Position numbers and translations under genes: made by a program. This document shows, in pieces, positions 33,855 through 45,800 of a stretch of 64,000 nt of DNA. This DNA comes from Nymphaea colorata. Lineage: Eukaryota; Streptophyta; Magnoliopsida; Nymphaeales; Nymphaeaceae. The stretch is taken from positions 16,404,464 through 16,468,463 of the forward strand of contig NC_045143.1 in assembly GCF_008831285.2 (NCBI RefSeq), written 5' to 3'. The notes below the pieces were generated by a model that saw only the letters and a list, made by a program, of their open reading frames with translations, was not told the DNA's origin and ran no database searches. How positions within the stretch are numbered: position 1 is the stretch's first letter; each line of letters begins with the position of its first letter.

Positions 33855-36779
33855 GGCAGGCAGGCGGTGGAATTGTCTCTTGTTGTAAAACCAAAAGCGG
33901 AAGGCAAATTAAAGAAAGAACGTTCAAGGAAGGTGGCAGCGTTGGGATGGCGCCCAAATATAGAGAAGAGCGTGTATTTGGGGAGGGCTCCTCACCAACC
34001 TGTACCTCCCATCTCCATGGCTCCGCTTTTATAGACTCTCCCTCCCTTTCTAGATGGATGCCTCTCCTCCTTCCCACAACCTTAAGGTCTAAGTTTGGGG
34101 TGAGAGCCGCTGGCGTGTTGAAGGCGCTTGTAGAGCCCACACGTATACTTCTCAAAGTCCTGCTCTGATCCTTCCTCTCTCGCTGTGCTTGAATTCATGG
34201 CGCCAACGAACGGGGTTTTGAATTGAATCCGACGAAATCATGGACTTGCGTTTGGTAGGCTTGGAAGGAGGTGACGTGGGGCTCTTTACACTACCTAAGT
34301 GGGGCCTTCGCCTTTAACTTGCCCTGTTCGGGCTGACGGAGTCCACGGTTGTACTCGTGGCGTCATAGCACGAAAACGCCGTGCGTCTGTCTGCATCTCT
34401 TTACGCAATCCATAGAGCATCATGTTCTGGAAATCTACTAGCGCAAGCTTTACTTAATCTCTTTCCGAACCAAAAAATCAAACCGAGTTAAACTCTACTG
34501 AACAAACGGTAGGTCAATTAAAACACAATTTTCAGTAGTTTTACTGTGTTACGAATACATCTAAGCTATTGCCCAAACAATTTCTTTGCTTGTCCATTGT
34601 CTTATGAACCGTCATTTTTTTCAGAATAAACGATAAACTTGTCTATAATGAATGAACAATTATTTACACGATTTTTACGTTTGAACTTAAAAGTTATATT
34701 TTTAAGCCGGTCCAGGTAGTGATGGCGACTGATGTTTTGGAGCTCCAACTGCAGCCAAGAAATCAAACGTCTCGCGTGGAAAAAGCGCGGATGCTTGTCT
34801 TTATCGTGCTGCGATGGAGTAAGGGCGACGGTAGCGTTGATTCGCGTTTGGTTGGAAAAGAACGATTCGTGGCTCGAGAGCGTAGGAAGCGAAGATGACA
34901 TTTCTTAATCGTTTAGATTGAAAGTTTCCTCGACGACGTGGAGTAGGAACTGACTGGGTTCATGCTTCGTTAAGGACCACAAACGCGTACATTAATTTGC
35001 AACCCGTTAAAATTATTAATAATTTCAGATTTGATTCTTGTTTTTCTTTTGCGTAAAACTGGATCTTACCTTCAATTTGGAAGATTAAATGATGATAATA
35101 ATGACCATGCAGAAATATCACCGTCATATGTTTTTGCAGGAAGGCACAAGTTAGGCAGCCCGCCTTTTTTCAACTTTCAACCCCTTAATCAGCAGCCATT
35201 GGCCGACCGTTTCAATGTTCTTACTGTACGCAAATTATTGGGATAGAAACTATTCTTTTCTAAATAAATGCTGGTTCCCTCGTCGCGTCTACTGTCTACG
35301 TCCCCCTCACCTCTCTCTTTCCATGTATTACATTGACCTGGACTTTTCTTTCACGCGTCTAGCAGACGGCGAACCGGCCGGCAACCACCGTGCAGGAAGA
35401 GGAGCCGGATCTGGTACATGGGGTTTTTGCTGCACCGGTTCAAACCACATCCCGGATACACTTACCCGCATCGCATGGCCGCAGATTATGCATGTTCCAT
35501 TTGCTGTTTTAGGAACTCGACATCTTGTTCTGTTTTTCTCACTACGTTCTCCCTTCGAGTAACAAGCATTTTTTCATGACGATGATGGTGATACGTTCCA
35601 CTTGTTCTGCTCCGACCCGACTTTTTTGCATGTCATCTGGAAGAGCCAACGAAAATACGGAGTCGAGCTTTTCTCGATGGGCATTAATGGAGACACAGAC
35701 ACTACTCTTATGTCAAGTGCGACCATTTCAACTTGTAAGATTCCAGTTGATAACGATCCTGTTTCGGGTTACCATTAGATTCGAATAGATCCCATTAACC
35801 ATATTTAAACCTGACTACCAAAAAGATGTGATATTCGATCTAAGAAAAAGTTATAGAGAAAATTTACTGGATTTGATAAAGAGTAAGAAATTCAAGTGCA
35901 AGCAGTTTACATGTAAAAATGAAAACTGTGATGCAACTTGATCCTTTAACCAAATTATTCTTTCGGCCTTTCAGATCTGATCTGAGTCCGATATAATTCC
36001 CAATACTAAAGCGTGACCCGGGACTGCAATCTGCGCGGATGCAAACAGATCGAGCATGTGGTGTCCGGTCCGGTGTAACCCTCTGCTTCATGTCTAGATA
36101 TATAGGTTCAGGGTGTCGAGAGTATATCTGAATAACCTCGTGTTTCGGGATTTGCCGGTTCAATTTTATTCAGATTGATCCGGGATTTGGTTTTTCATGT
36201 TAATCATATGCCCGCTCCGAAATTCTTTTGCTATTTGGGTTCCAGTTTTAGAGAATGTATTTCTGATTCAGATTCGGCTCCAACTCTGCGGAACTTGTTT
36301 TCATCCAGATTCAGGTTTAGGTCCGTTCCGGGTGGAACTCACCAAAGATAGTTTAGAAGAGATGCAATCGTTCTCCAGAATCCAAACAAACTGGACGCTC
36401 AAGAAATCACTGAGAAACACTTTAGTTTTATCCATTTCTAGCTCAAATACATGATTACAGTTGAACCCGAACCCGTTTCTACAAACAGAAGACTAGAAAT
36501 TCGAGATACATGAGTAAGTTCCGGTTAAGTTACTGATTAAGCACTGTTCAGTATCCTTTGTTTAGTACACTTAACTATCATGAGGAGAGCTGCGCAAGAA
36601 AAAACAGTTAAAAAAAATTTAAAAAAAACGGAGGTTCAGTCTAAAGAATCATCTAGCACCAACACTTTTGAGCACGTCAGAGATTGTTGAATCATTAAAT
36701 GGCAGGCTAGACACCGTGGAAGATGCCAACTTGTGCTTTGGAGGCATGCCAAAAAGAATAAACGAACTGCTGCAATTGA
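33855..36779. other. Intergenic, PAR1 upstream region; no gene seen
   Basis: The first few hundred bases should be PAR1 promoter. The rest is AT-rich apart from a GC-richer patch at about 35340-35470. The frames there are short and unlike known proteins. The part next to 36779 should hold the LisH-gene 3' UTR. Confidence 0.45.
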
Positions 36780-39387
36780 TCATAATATCAGCACATTTTC
36801 TTGATCCACAGAAAACCTTTGCCTTTTTTTGCCTGCACATTGTGAAAATAAAAATATCCAGTCAACAGGAGAAAAATATCTGAAACATGCATGACGACGC
36901 AAATTTGAGGGCATAGATGAAAAAAGAATTCCTCAAATTACCAGGGCTATTAGCCTTAATACATGCAGGTAGTGGCTTAGAAAGTTGCGCACTATCATCA
37001 ACTGCTGTAAGATGCCACAGAAGGAGCGAAACCATCATCAGCTCTTATTTGTTGTAAATAATTATGAAAACAAGAAAACTGGAAGAAAGAAACTTTTTAC
37101 TCACTTCCGCTGTTCATGTCTCTCTCAGAGAGGACGACTGCATTTGAGCGAGGAAAGTTTGAGAAGGCTCCACCAATTCTCGAATTCCTCTCTTTTTCAA
37201 CACATGGGCTGCACATTATCCACGTTAAGAAGATAAACTCAACAGCCAAGGTAAAATTAGAATGAAATTGCAAACTTCCAATGGGACCAATTCAGAGAGT
37301 AGAGTAAAACCTTGAGATAAGTTTGGTTGCTGGATCTAATGATGACTGATCAGCAAGAGCTGCTACTTGAGAATCGAACTCAAAATCAATCAGATACGAA
37401 AGTGACACATCGTTGTCGAGAATACCAAAGTTTAGAAGGTCATCTATATCAAAAACTCCCTCTTTTGCACCCACCGTAAGAGGACCAGGAGATTCAGATA
37501 TGGATCGCTCAGAGTTCACGGCCGTGCTGGAATCATCAAAATCCAATCTGCCCTTTATGTGTCCCATTTTGCCCGACCTTTTTGTACCAAATTTTGAAGG
37601 CGAACAAAATTGCTGGCAGTCTTCGTACATGCCACAACCGGAAGATGTATTTTCATTTGCACCAGATTGACGAACATAGTCATTAGCCGTAGTTACTTCA
37701 GGTGATAGGACAGTTGATTGGTTGGGGGATGCTGTCTCCATTGGAGAGCAATATGCATCAGTTTGCAAGGAGTGCTGCTGTGGAGTTTTGGGGGAGGAGG
37801 ATTCTCCTTCTGGAGTATAAGACTGATGAAGTTCACTGTTTGAAACAGGTTGCCCTTGAAGTAATGAGCTGGGAAGAATCTGATCATGGGAAATTGTCTG
37901 TGTCTTAGAATACCCTGTAAAGGTTTGACCTGTACCAGTGACATGGCCGACTTCTTGTGGCTGTGGTCTATTAGCTGCAAAAAAAATACCAATGTCAAAA
38001 ACTGAATAGCTTGCATCAGCTGGTCCAAAAAACTGATCAACTGGAAGGAGAAACAGGGGCGTTGAACTGTTTCCCATTAGCCCTTAGTAATGTAGAGAAC
38101 TTCTTCTGTCTGTTACCTGTTCTGTTAGGAATATATGCAGGGACCTGGGGGAAAGATTTCTTGGCCGACGAGTATGGTTGAGGAACAGATCCAGACACCT
38201 TCCTCTTATTGTTTTGAGAAGAAATGGTAGGAACCATAGAAGTAGTACTACTGTGTGATGCCACATTCCGCAGCGTAGGCACTGGATTTGTGTTCACAGA
38301 ATTGGCTACAAAACCAATAAGAAAATAAGAAAATAAGAAAAACGGGAAAAGAGAAAAGGAAACCAACACCCATTCTTTCTATCTTGATGTAAAACAGAAG
38401 GAATCGATCCATTTGACAATGTCAAGCTCATTTCTTGGCATTTTTCATGTTTACCTTGTTTGCCTCACATCAATGAAACAACAAGGCTATAAGATCTAGT
38501 AGCTGAGTACTTTAGCATAGATCATCAAAACAACGACCAATTCTAGTGAAAAGGAAATCTTCAAGGCTCATAGATGCACATACATAACAAGTGAGGTCAT
38601 CAACTACAAGCCATTCCTTCTGGTACAGCTACTAGAACACTCTGACCACCCAGATTTCATACTGAACTGGGAATGGAAATGATGATGTAAAACAAGTTCC
38701 AAAAATTGTCGGATAGTGTATCTCACTTGAGCCAGATAAGTACGCACTGTTAGTTTGATGGAAGATGTCTGTTTGAGATTGAAGGAAATTGGAAGCAAAT
38801 GAGGACTACGAAAATTGCTCCATCATTATTTTTCTCAAGAACGAGATGGCAGACTCCCACGGGCAACAATTAAGCGTTTAACTAATACTGGTAACTTGGG
38901 AGGACAAAGAATTTGAAGTACTACCTGTGGTCGTTGAAGGCACAGGTTCCGGCCGAGTAGAAATGGCGGCATGATCTGACGATTGGTAGGCTTTCATCAC
39001 CTCCTGCATCCCCTGCAACAACTTCTCCACCCTGGTTTTCTCTTGATCCAGGAACACTCTCTGCTCCTTCAACGATATATACTCGTTCAATATGTCCTCC
39101 AAACTCAACAAACTCTTTGGCGCCTAAAAGAAAGCTCGATCCGTTTAGAGTTGGATGAGGAAGGAAAAGACAAGACATAATCTGGAGAGAAACGAAGATA
39201 AAAGACTTACCTCCTTCATCTTAGATTTGGAGAGAAGGGCGGAAGCCTCGGACCTAAAGACGGAGAAGGTCTGAGTATAGTTATTGTCGATGAGGTACCT
39301 GTCGACAATGAAGGCCACCTGGATGGGGGTCACCAGCCCTTTGCCCAACTTCTCTGGCCTCTTGGTTTTTCCGGAGACCTTGCCCAT
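36780..39387 (-). CDS. LisH-domain nuclear protein with NPAT-like layout
   Basis: Seven exons: 39387-39211, 39123-38925, 38305-38117, 37974-37311, 37208-37105, 37004-36942 and 36832-36780. All introns are GT-AG and the frame is continuous for 482 residues. A LisH dimerisation motif lies at about 20-52 (VAFIVDRYLIDNNYTQTFSV). A predicted coiled coil follows at 66-105 (LEDILNEYISLKEQRVFLDQ). The middle is Ser/Thr/Pro-rich with about eight S/T-P dipeptides between 240 and 352, including a full CDK-type SPSK at 313-316. Residues 360-390 are acidic and hydrophobic (FDIDDLLNFGILDNDV), like an activation domain. Basic patches (NKRKV; AKKRQR at the C-terminus) suggest nuclear import. I recognise this as a plant-conserved LisH family. 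Similarity of plan to animal NPAT is my inference. The last exon is the least certain. Confidence 0.82.
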
Positions 39388-39417
39388 TGTGGTAGAGAAC
39401 CTGCAGAAGGGCACAGG

Positions 39418-39420
<3 letters not shown>

Positions 39421-39448
<28 letters not shown>
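39421..39448. repeat. (GA)n microsatellite in the LisH-gene leader
   Basis: Fourteen GA units lie about 35 bp upstream of the start codon; they read (CT)n in the mRNA. Confidence 0.95.
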
Positions 39449-39454
<6 letters not shown>

Positions 39455-39569
39455 AGGAGTGACAAAGAAGGAGAGAAAGAGCGATTTAATGGGTATTGAG
39501 GAAGACGAATGGAAGCGGGAGTTTTCGAGTTCATTGATAGAGAGATGTAATCGTTTTGGAAGGAGGGAA

Positions 39570-39590
39570 GGGGGGGGGGGGGGGGGGGGG
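39570..39590. repeat. Uninterrupted 21-bp G run
   Basis: A G homopolymer lies about 185 bp before the LisH start codon and would read as 21 C in mRNA sense. Such runs are rare and prone to sequencing error. Confidence 0.8.
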
Positions 39591-39636
39591 AATCCATTTT
39601 TTCCTTTTTCTGCTTTGAAATTTTCAGGTGGGCATG

Positions 39637-39676
39637 TTTTGGCGGGTGTGCCCGCGCCAAATCCATTCGCGGGAAA
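39637..39676. promoter_or_regulatory. Cluster of three E2F-type sites upstream of the LisH gene
   Basis: TTTTGGCGGG (39637-39646), GCGCCAAA (39654-39661, reverse of TTTGGCGC) and GCGGGAAA (39669-39676, reverse of TTTCCCGC) each fit the E2F consensus TTT[C/G][C/G]CGC or a close variant. They fall within 40 bp and 250-290 bp from the start codon. E2F/DP sites drive expression at G1/S in plants. Confidence 0.65.
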
Positions 39677-42600
39677 CGACGGCTCTCCCTCTCTCGCTTG
39701 CGCGGGCGTTCAATGTTGCCGTTTATCATATTGATGGACGGCCGTCAGTGTCGCTTGCTTTCCTTCCTCCTCCCTCCCTCCGACCCTTTACAAAAAATTA
39801 AAAAAAGGTTCCTTGGGTTTAATGAAAATACATGACCGCCGGCAAATTTCAAAGTTTATTTAATCGCCGATTCCGCCATCTCATTACAACTTAGTTCCAG
39901 TAAACCTAAAATATTGAGATAAGAGCAGTTTTTTCCTATCGAAAATTACGAACCCGAAACGAACCATACAGCAACCAATAAACGATAAGCCAGCGATTCA
40001 TGCTAATCAAGTATCAAACTAAGATTTCATCTATGCGTTGCTTTATTTTTTAAGCGTATAAATCCCTTGATCGTGTCCTACAGAAGCATAATGCATTTAG
40101 CGTGTTTCTTTTGTCGATAACAATTGGATCATTTTTAAAACGAGAAGTATGCCCGTTAAACTTGATAATACAGATCTCAGATGTGAGGATTTCAAAAATT
40201 TTCTCTTTAGCTTATGAATACGGAGTAAGAACTTCTTCGCTTCCCTGACTGGAGATCAACGGATTTTATGGACGAAAATGTAAAGCCAGCGGGCTCACAA
40301 AACCATGGATTTGAGGTCGCCGAGACATTAGATTCGGCATTCAGATCTCAGATCTAGGGTAATCAAACCCCCTATGGATGGAGTTGTGCCATTAATTTTT
40401 GAAACCCGTTATATTCCGAATAAGCAAGTGATTTGAATAACATTTATGTGGGAAGATTTGGGTTCCTAATTTTGTCTCCGATTCATATTGACGGTAGGAG
40501 GGATAATGGCTTCTTTTATTTTAATTATTGCCACTTTTCCATCTTCTCACTTTTCTCTCTGTAGTTTGTCACATGGGTATAATCCAAAACATTTGTTAGT
40601 AAGATTCAACCGTTACACTATCTACTAACGACAAAGTAGCGAATTTTTATGAAACGTCAAAAAACCAATGCCCCAACAATTCTCTTTATAGTTTCTATTT
40701 CACGTATGAACAATCTTAAGCAATGGGTATCAGATCCAAGGCCATAGATGTCCCGATCTGGATCTTAGAGTCAAGGTCACGAACCTCTGGATAAAACAAC
40801 GCGGAACCCAGACACACCGCGCACTGGTAAGTCAGATACCGTGTGAACCTACCTAGCACAATGCTCCCCTTTCCCCTCGGTCTAGGGCATGCTCAAACTT
40901 GCATAGATTATACAACGTTGGTAAACATACACTGGATCTAGTGAATTCAGTTAGCAAGTTGTTCGAAATGGGTGGCTGACCTACATATACTCTGAACCAA
41001 CACTTGAGCTGGATCCTGGAACTGTAATTGGCAAAACCCCAACTATAGAGTCCTAATGCAGCTATACCAGATTTAAATCCATTTAGCCTTCTTCTTCCAG
41101 TTGCAAACTAGACGTGTGATTGTTTTAATGGTCAACTGGTGTTGAGAGATATTCGTGGAAGTTCCAGCTTGGCCAAGTTGTGAACTGCTTGGCTTACATT
41201 TAAGTTCTCATGAACAATAATGCCATGCGCAAATTAAAAAACGCATACTTGCGAAAGTGGAATTTTTTTTATAGAGGGACACAGACACACACAAAAGCTT
41301 ATCGCCACAGATAGAAAGATATTCGCACGGGAAAGGTGCGAAGTGCCAAGAACACGAATTTCATCTCAGCCCCTTCTTGTCGGCCTACATTCCTCTAGCT
41401 TCCTAACGGGCATGATTCATGGCCGAGTCCTTGTTGTTTCACAGCCTGAATAATTGAAGCATGGAGAACTTGTTTAACCTACACTGGGATCCTGCCTATT
41501 ATTTTCCCGTATCCGCCAAGCGTGGAAGGGGTCAGCCTGGCCTATCCCTTCTAACCAGATCGGGGCTTTATTTGGGCTCACCATTGCCTTCCAAGCCCTC
41601 TATGCTCATTAGTTCAGCTTGTTGTATGATGTTAATTCAATGTACAAACACGGTATCTCTAGTGTCTAGATGATTACAATCAAAGACGGACAAAACTGAA
41701 GGCTGCCATGAGGCTGAAGCCCTTAACCAATCAAAGCCAAATGATGTTGGGTCGCCCTCAAGCATCATACTTGAAGCAGTTGATTTTCACAAACCTGGTT
41801 TCCTGTGGTCCTATGACATTCGAGTGGCTTTGGGACCCCTACCTTTTAAGGATCTCAGAGGACCTGGGATCCTCGATTGCATGCGATCCATATGGGCCCG
41901 CTTGTCAGGTACCACTCTGATACGCGATGAAACGCACACCGACTATTTCGCGCCAACATAACCGAGAAGTTAACTTCAATATTCGTCGCTGAGCACAATC
42001 CAACAAAATGCCTTTTCTTCCAAGGGAAGAAATGCAAGAATTTACCGCCAACAAGTGCGGGAACGGGTTCCACCGTAACGTGATTAAAAAGAACCATCTC
42101 ATCACTTCAACCGACACCCTTCAAAGGCTAGGCGGCCACCCGGATGTGTCCCGAAAGATCTGATCTCCTGCACGGGACAAGAACAGGCAAGAAAATGGCT
42201 TATTGTAAAGGGCAGCTACGCAAACGATAACCAATGACAGGAACAACAAGGACAGCTGGCTAGGCCTGAGCGGTAGCGGTAGGACAAGGGTAATGGCCAC
42301 TCAATCGGAAGTCAGAGCCATCAGCTCAAACTGCTTTTGCACACCTGGAGCACATGACGCTGCTACCCTTTTTGATGCCTCAGATGTACTGGGTACAGAA
42401 AACCCATATGCATTCGTGCTTTCACAAGAGCGACGACAGCTCATGCGTGGCCGGTGGGCATTCGTTTTGCAGTGAACAAAAGCGGATACCACACCATCAG
42501 ATGTGGCTCGGTGAACCAAGTCGTTCAACAACTGCGACATTAAAATCGGGCAATAACTTCCGACATTAGAATAGATAAGGGAAAAAAAGACAAAAGAAAA

Positions 42601-42810
42601 ATCATCATTCTATTCACTTGAGAACCTCTTTACTTCCATGATACAGAATTGGGAGACTTGATCAAAATTTTAAACCCGATTTAAAAACGCAACTTGGGTT
42701 GCTATTGCTCCTTGAAGAGTAATCAGCGGAATTAAGAGCTGCTTGCAATGGTGTTGAACAGCGAGAGTAAGCCGCACACATGTCAGCATTGGTGGAGCAG
42801 GCAGCATGTT
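39677..42810. other. Intergenic; no gene seen
   Basis: AT-rich DNA extends to about 41300, followed by a mixed region to 42560 with small frames on both strands (for example 42301-42540 minus) that I do not recognise. The last 200 bp should include the IPCS 3' UTR. Confidence 0.45.
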
Positions 42811-45800
42811 TCAAGCACCGTTCATCCCCAAGTCGACGTGAACTTGGTTGGCATCCTCCAAAATCTTTCCATTTACTTGTGTTCTTGGTCTCTGAGAAAC
42901 AAAAATACACAACTGTTGAACACCATAATCTAATTTGCGGTTATGTAAAAATGAGAAATTTATGATTTTGAACATACCCAATCACTGTTATCAATAGAAT
43001 TGCCATTCATAAACTTGACGAGCTCTTCTTTAGATCTAGCATCTTTCCCATTCATGGGTAGCAACGGTGAGGGATTTCCACCATTACGTTCGATTATGTC
43101 TGCAAGAAAAAGGCAACCATATTTAGAAATCTATGATAAGAATAGCACCAGTGAACTCCAAAGAAAAACTACCGACCTTCAGGGAGCTGTTTGTCGACGA
43201 AGTACACCACCAAATTCACAGTGTACCTGGTTTGTCCAAAGAAAACAGGATATTTAAAATTTCTTTCTGCCACAAATAGTAAGTTGACAAGCAAATTTAA
43301 CAGTTCGTTACCATGCAACAACAACATCAACTGTATAGTGTTTGCGGGAAGCAATGATCAGCAGACTTTGAATAACTACCACCAGCCAAGCCAGCTGCTT
43401 AATCAATCTGAAATATTCACCTTACGTCATGTTCATGCAAAGGACACTTAAAAGGTAATAAAATGATAAGACTAAATCATTTTCTGAAAATTCAAGAAGG
43501 AAAAAACATACAGTCCAGAAAGGAATATTCAGATTAAAATCATTCAATTTGGTAGATGACTAATGTGTTCCTGCAGCATTTTTCTAACATGGAAGGATAC
43601 AGAGATGCATCCTGTGTCATTGTAATTGTTCTTGTAACATAGCGTTCACATAGTCCAAGAATTAATTACTAGCAACGATTGAGGAAAACCAAACCCTAAG
43701 CCTGTATGCAAACATATACTCCGTTTGAACGGGGAGAGAGAAAGAGAGAGAGAGAGAGAGACCTCTTTGTCCCATATTTCTGATAAGTTCGAACAAATAC
43801 AAGACTGAAGATCATATGAGATGAAAATATGAGGTCACCGCAGCCAAATAACACGCCTCTAGGGACTGCACAGTAAAAGGAGAAAGAAGTTACATCATGG
43901 GTCGGAAGTATAAGTAAAACATCGCCTGAAACACAAATTTCCATAAGGAAATGGCATACAGTTGATCAAGAGCACTTCAAAGACGCTCTTTGGGGGTGGC
44001 AAACGAGCAAGCTTTGATCCCTGAAAAAGAAATAAATGAAAAGCATACATTAAATAACATACCTGCCTGAACAATTGATGAAAGGTCACGACCAATTTTA
44101 CAAAATGAATTTGTAGTTTGTCATTTTATGAAGATCCACTGGCTTTCTCGGAAAAAGTATCCCTAGCCTACTCCTTAAAAAATTGACATCTTTTAGATGT
44201 TCAACTCACATTTAAGCATGTTTTCAGAGTACTTCTCAAGCCACCATAATGGCCGAGTAAATACCAGAAATTATACTAGGTTCTTCTTTTTTGTCCAAAA
44301 TAGGTGCAAGAATTCACATTAAATACAAACCTCACGACAATGATAGTTGGGGCCCGGAAGCTGAGTTGCCATGAAAGTAAGGATTCTCAAAAATTGACAA
44401 GCCTGAGACCAACAAAAGGTTAATGATAAATATCACTGTCAAGCATACTGTGTCTGCAAAATTAATAGGCAAACACTCATTCTTTGCTGCTATGCTTATG
44501 TCCTATGTGAGAATCAAATCAATAATTTAAGCAAGCAAAATGCAAGAAATACAACATTCATGCATCGGACACGTCAAGGTGTCAGGCCTCTTAACTCTTA
44601 GTGCATTTATTCTTGAGGTCATCCTCATTGGTTTAAGTAATATAAATGATGTAAAAAGAAGCCTGACATAGACAGAATGGTGTTGATAGGAGCTAGTGCT
44701 TGCACATGTAACTAAAACAATGTTTATTTATGCACGTGCTACAAAATGAAACAAAAGGAAGAGGAAAGGTTAAAAAATCACCACCCACCACTAAAAATGC
44801 CAGAACCCTACACCAGAGCAGTACAGTGTAGAACCTCTTGCTGTGAAAGATGAAAGGATAAAATGTCCACTGCAACAACAATGACGAACAGTTAGAATAA
44901 TCAACAAATGAAATACTAACAAGAGAACAACACGACAACACTGAACAAACAGTTTACAGAGCAAACAAAAAGACATCAAGTACACACTACAACCTGCACA
45001 TGTATCCACACAGCAAGATGAGATCAAGTACACACTAATGAATGTATATGCACACAAAGGTGGGAAAGAAACAAAAGGGTAGAAAAGCAACCAGTAAAAA
45101 CAACCAATATATCAGAACTATACATGTGTACTTTTTGTCTACAATCATGGCTCAATCATAATGACCACTTCAAGTTGATTGTCGATGTTATACACGTGTA
45201 TAGCTTGCCTACAATATGAAGAATATTAACAAACAGATCATAATACTTGTCATGCAGTACAACGCATTCTTCCAACCAGAACCCCATAAACAAATAATAG
45301 AACCATCAAATGTCAGTCCCCACAACAGTATCATGTCGGGTAAAGAATCTACACAAATAAGATCATCTTTCCCAATGTTGAGGAAATCAGAGTGTTACAG
45401 TCTCAAGGAGAAATTTCTTTCCAACGATGTGAGTGAGGAAGGTTTTAAACCTAGAGCCCAATTGTCTGATCTACACAGGTCATATTTGCACAGCAGCAGA
45501 ATATTGTCCTCACATAGTGCGAACAAGGTGCAGCAAATTGACAATGGATAAGAAAGAAAAATGGAGTAAGGATGATCTGCCAATCCAATACACTCTAAAG
45601 ATATATGTGTAAAGATTCCTATCTTTGAAGGTAGAGCATGTTACAAGTCAAGACTCCAACTGTTATTGTGCTTCACCGCTAAAAGTACTTCAGTCCACCT
45701 CATAAACCCCAATGTGAAAAATGGAGGCTTCTTTCATATAAGTACTCATTTATGTTTTTCTACTCTAAATACATAAATCCCTAAAACCAACACTAAAACA

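Noticed and set aside
39145-39729. N-terminal extension of the LisH protein up to 39729
   Set aside because: The extra residues are coded by the G run and GA microsatellite. The ATG at 39387 starts the conserved MGKVSGKTKRPEKL.
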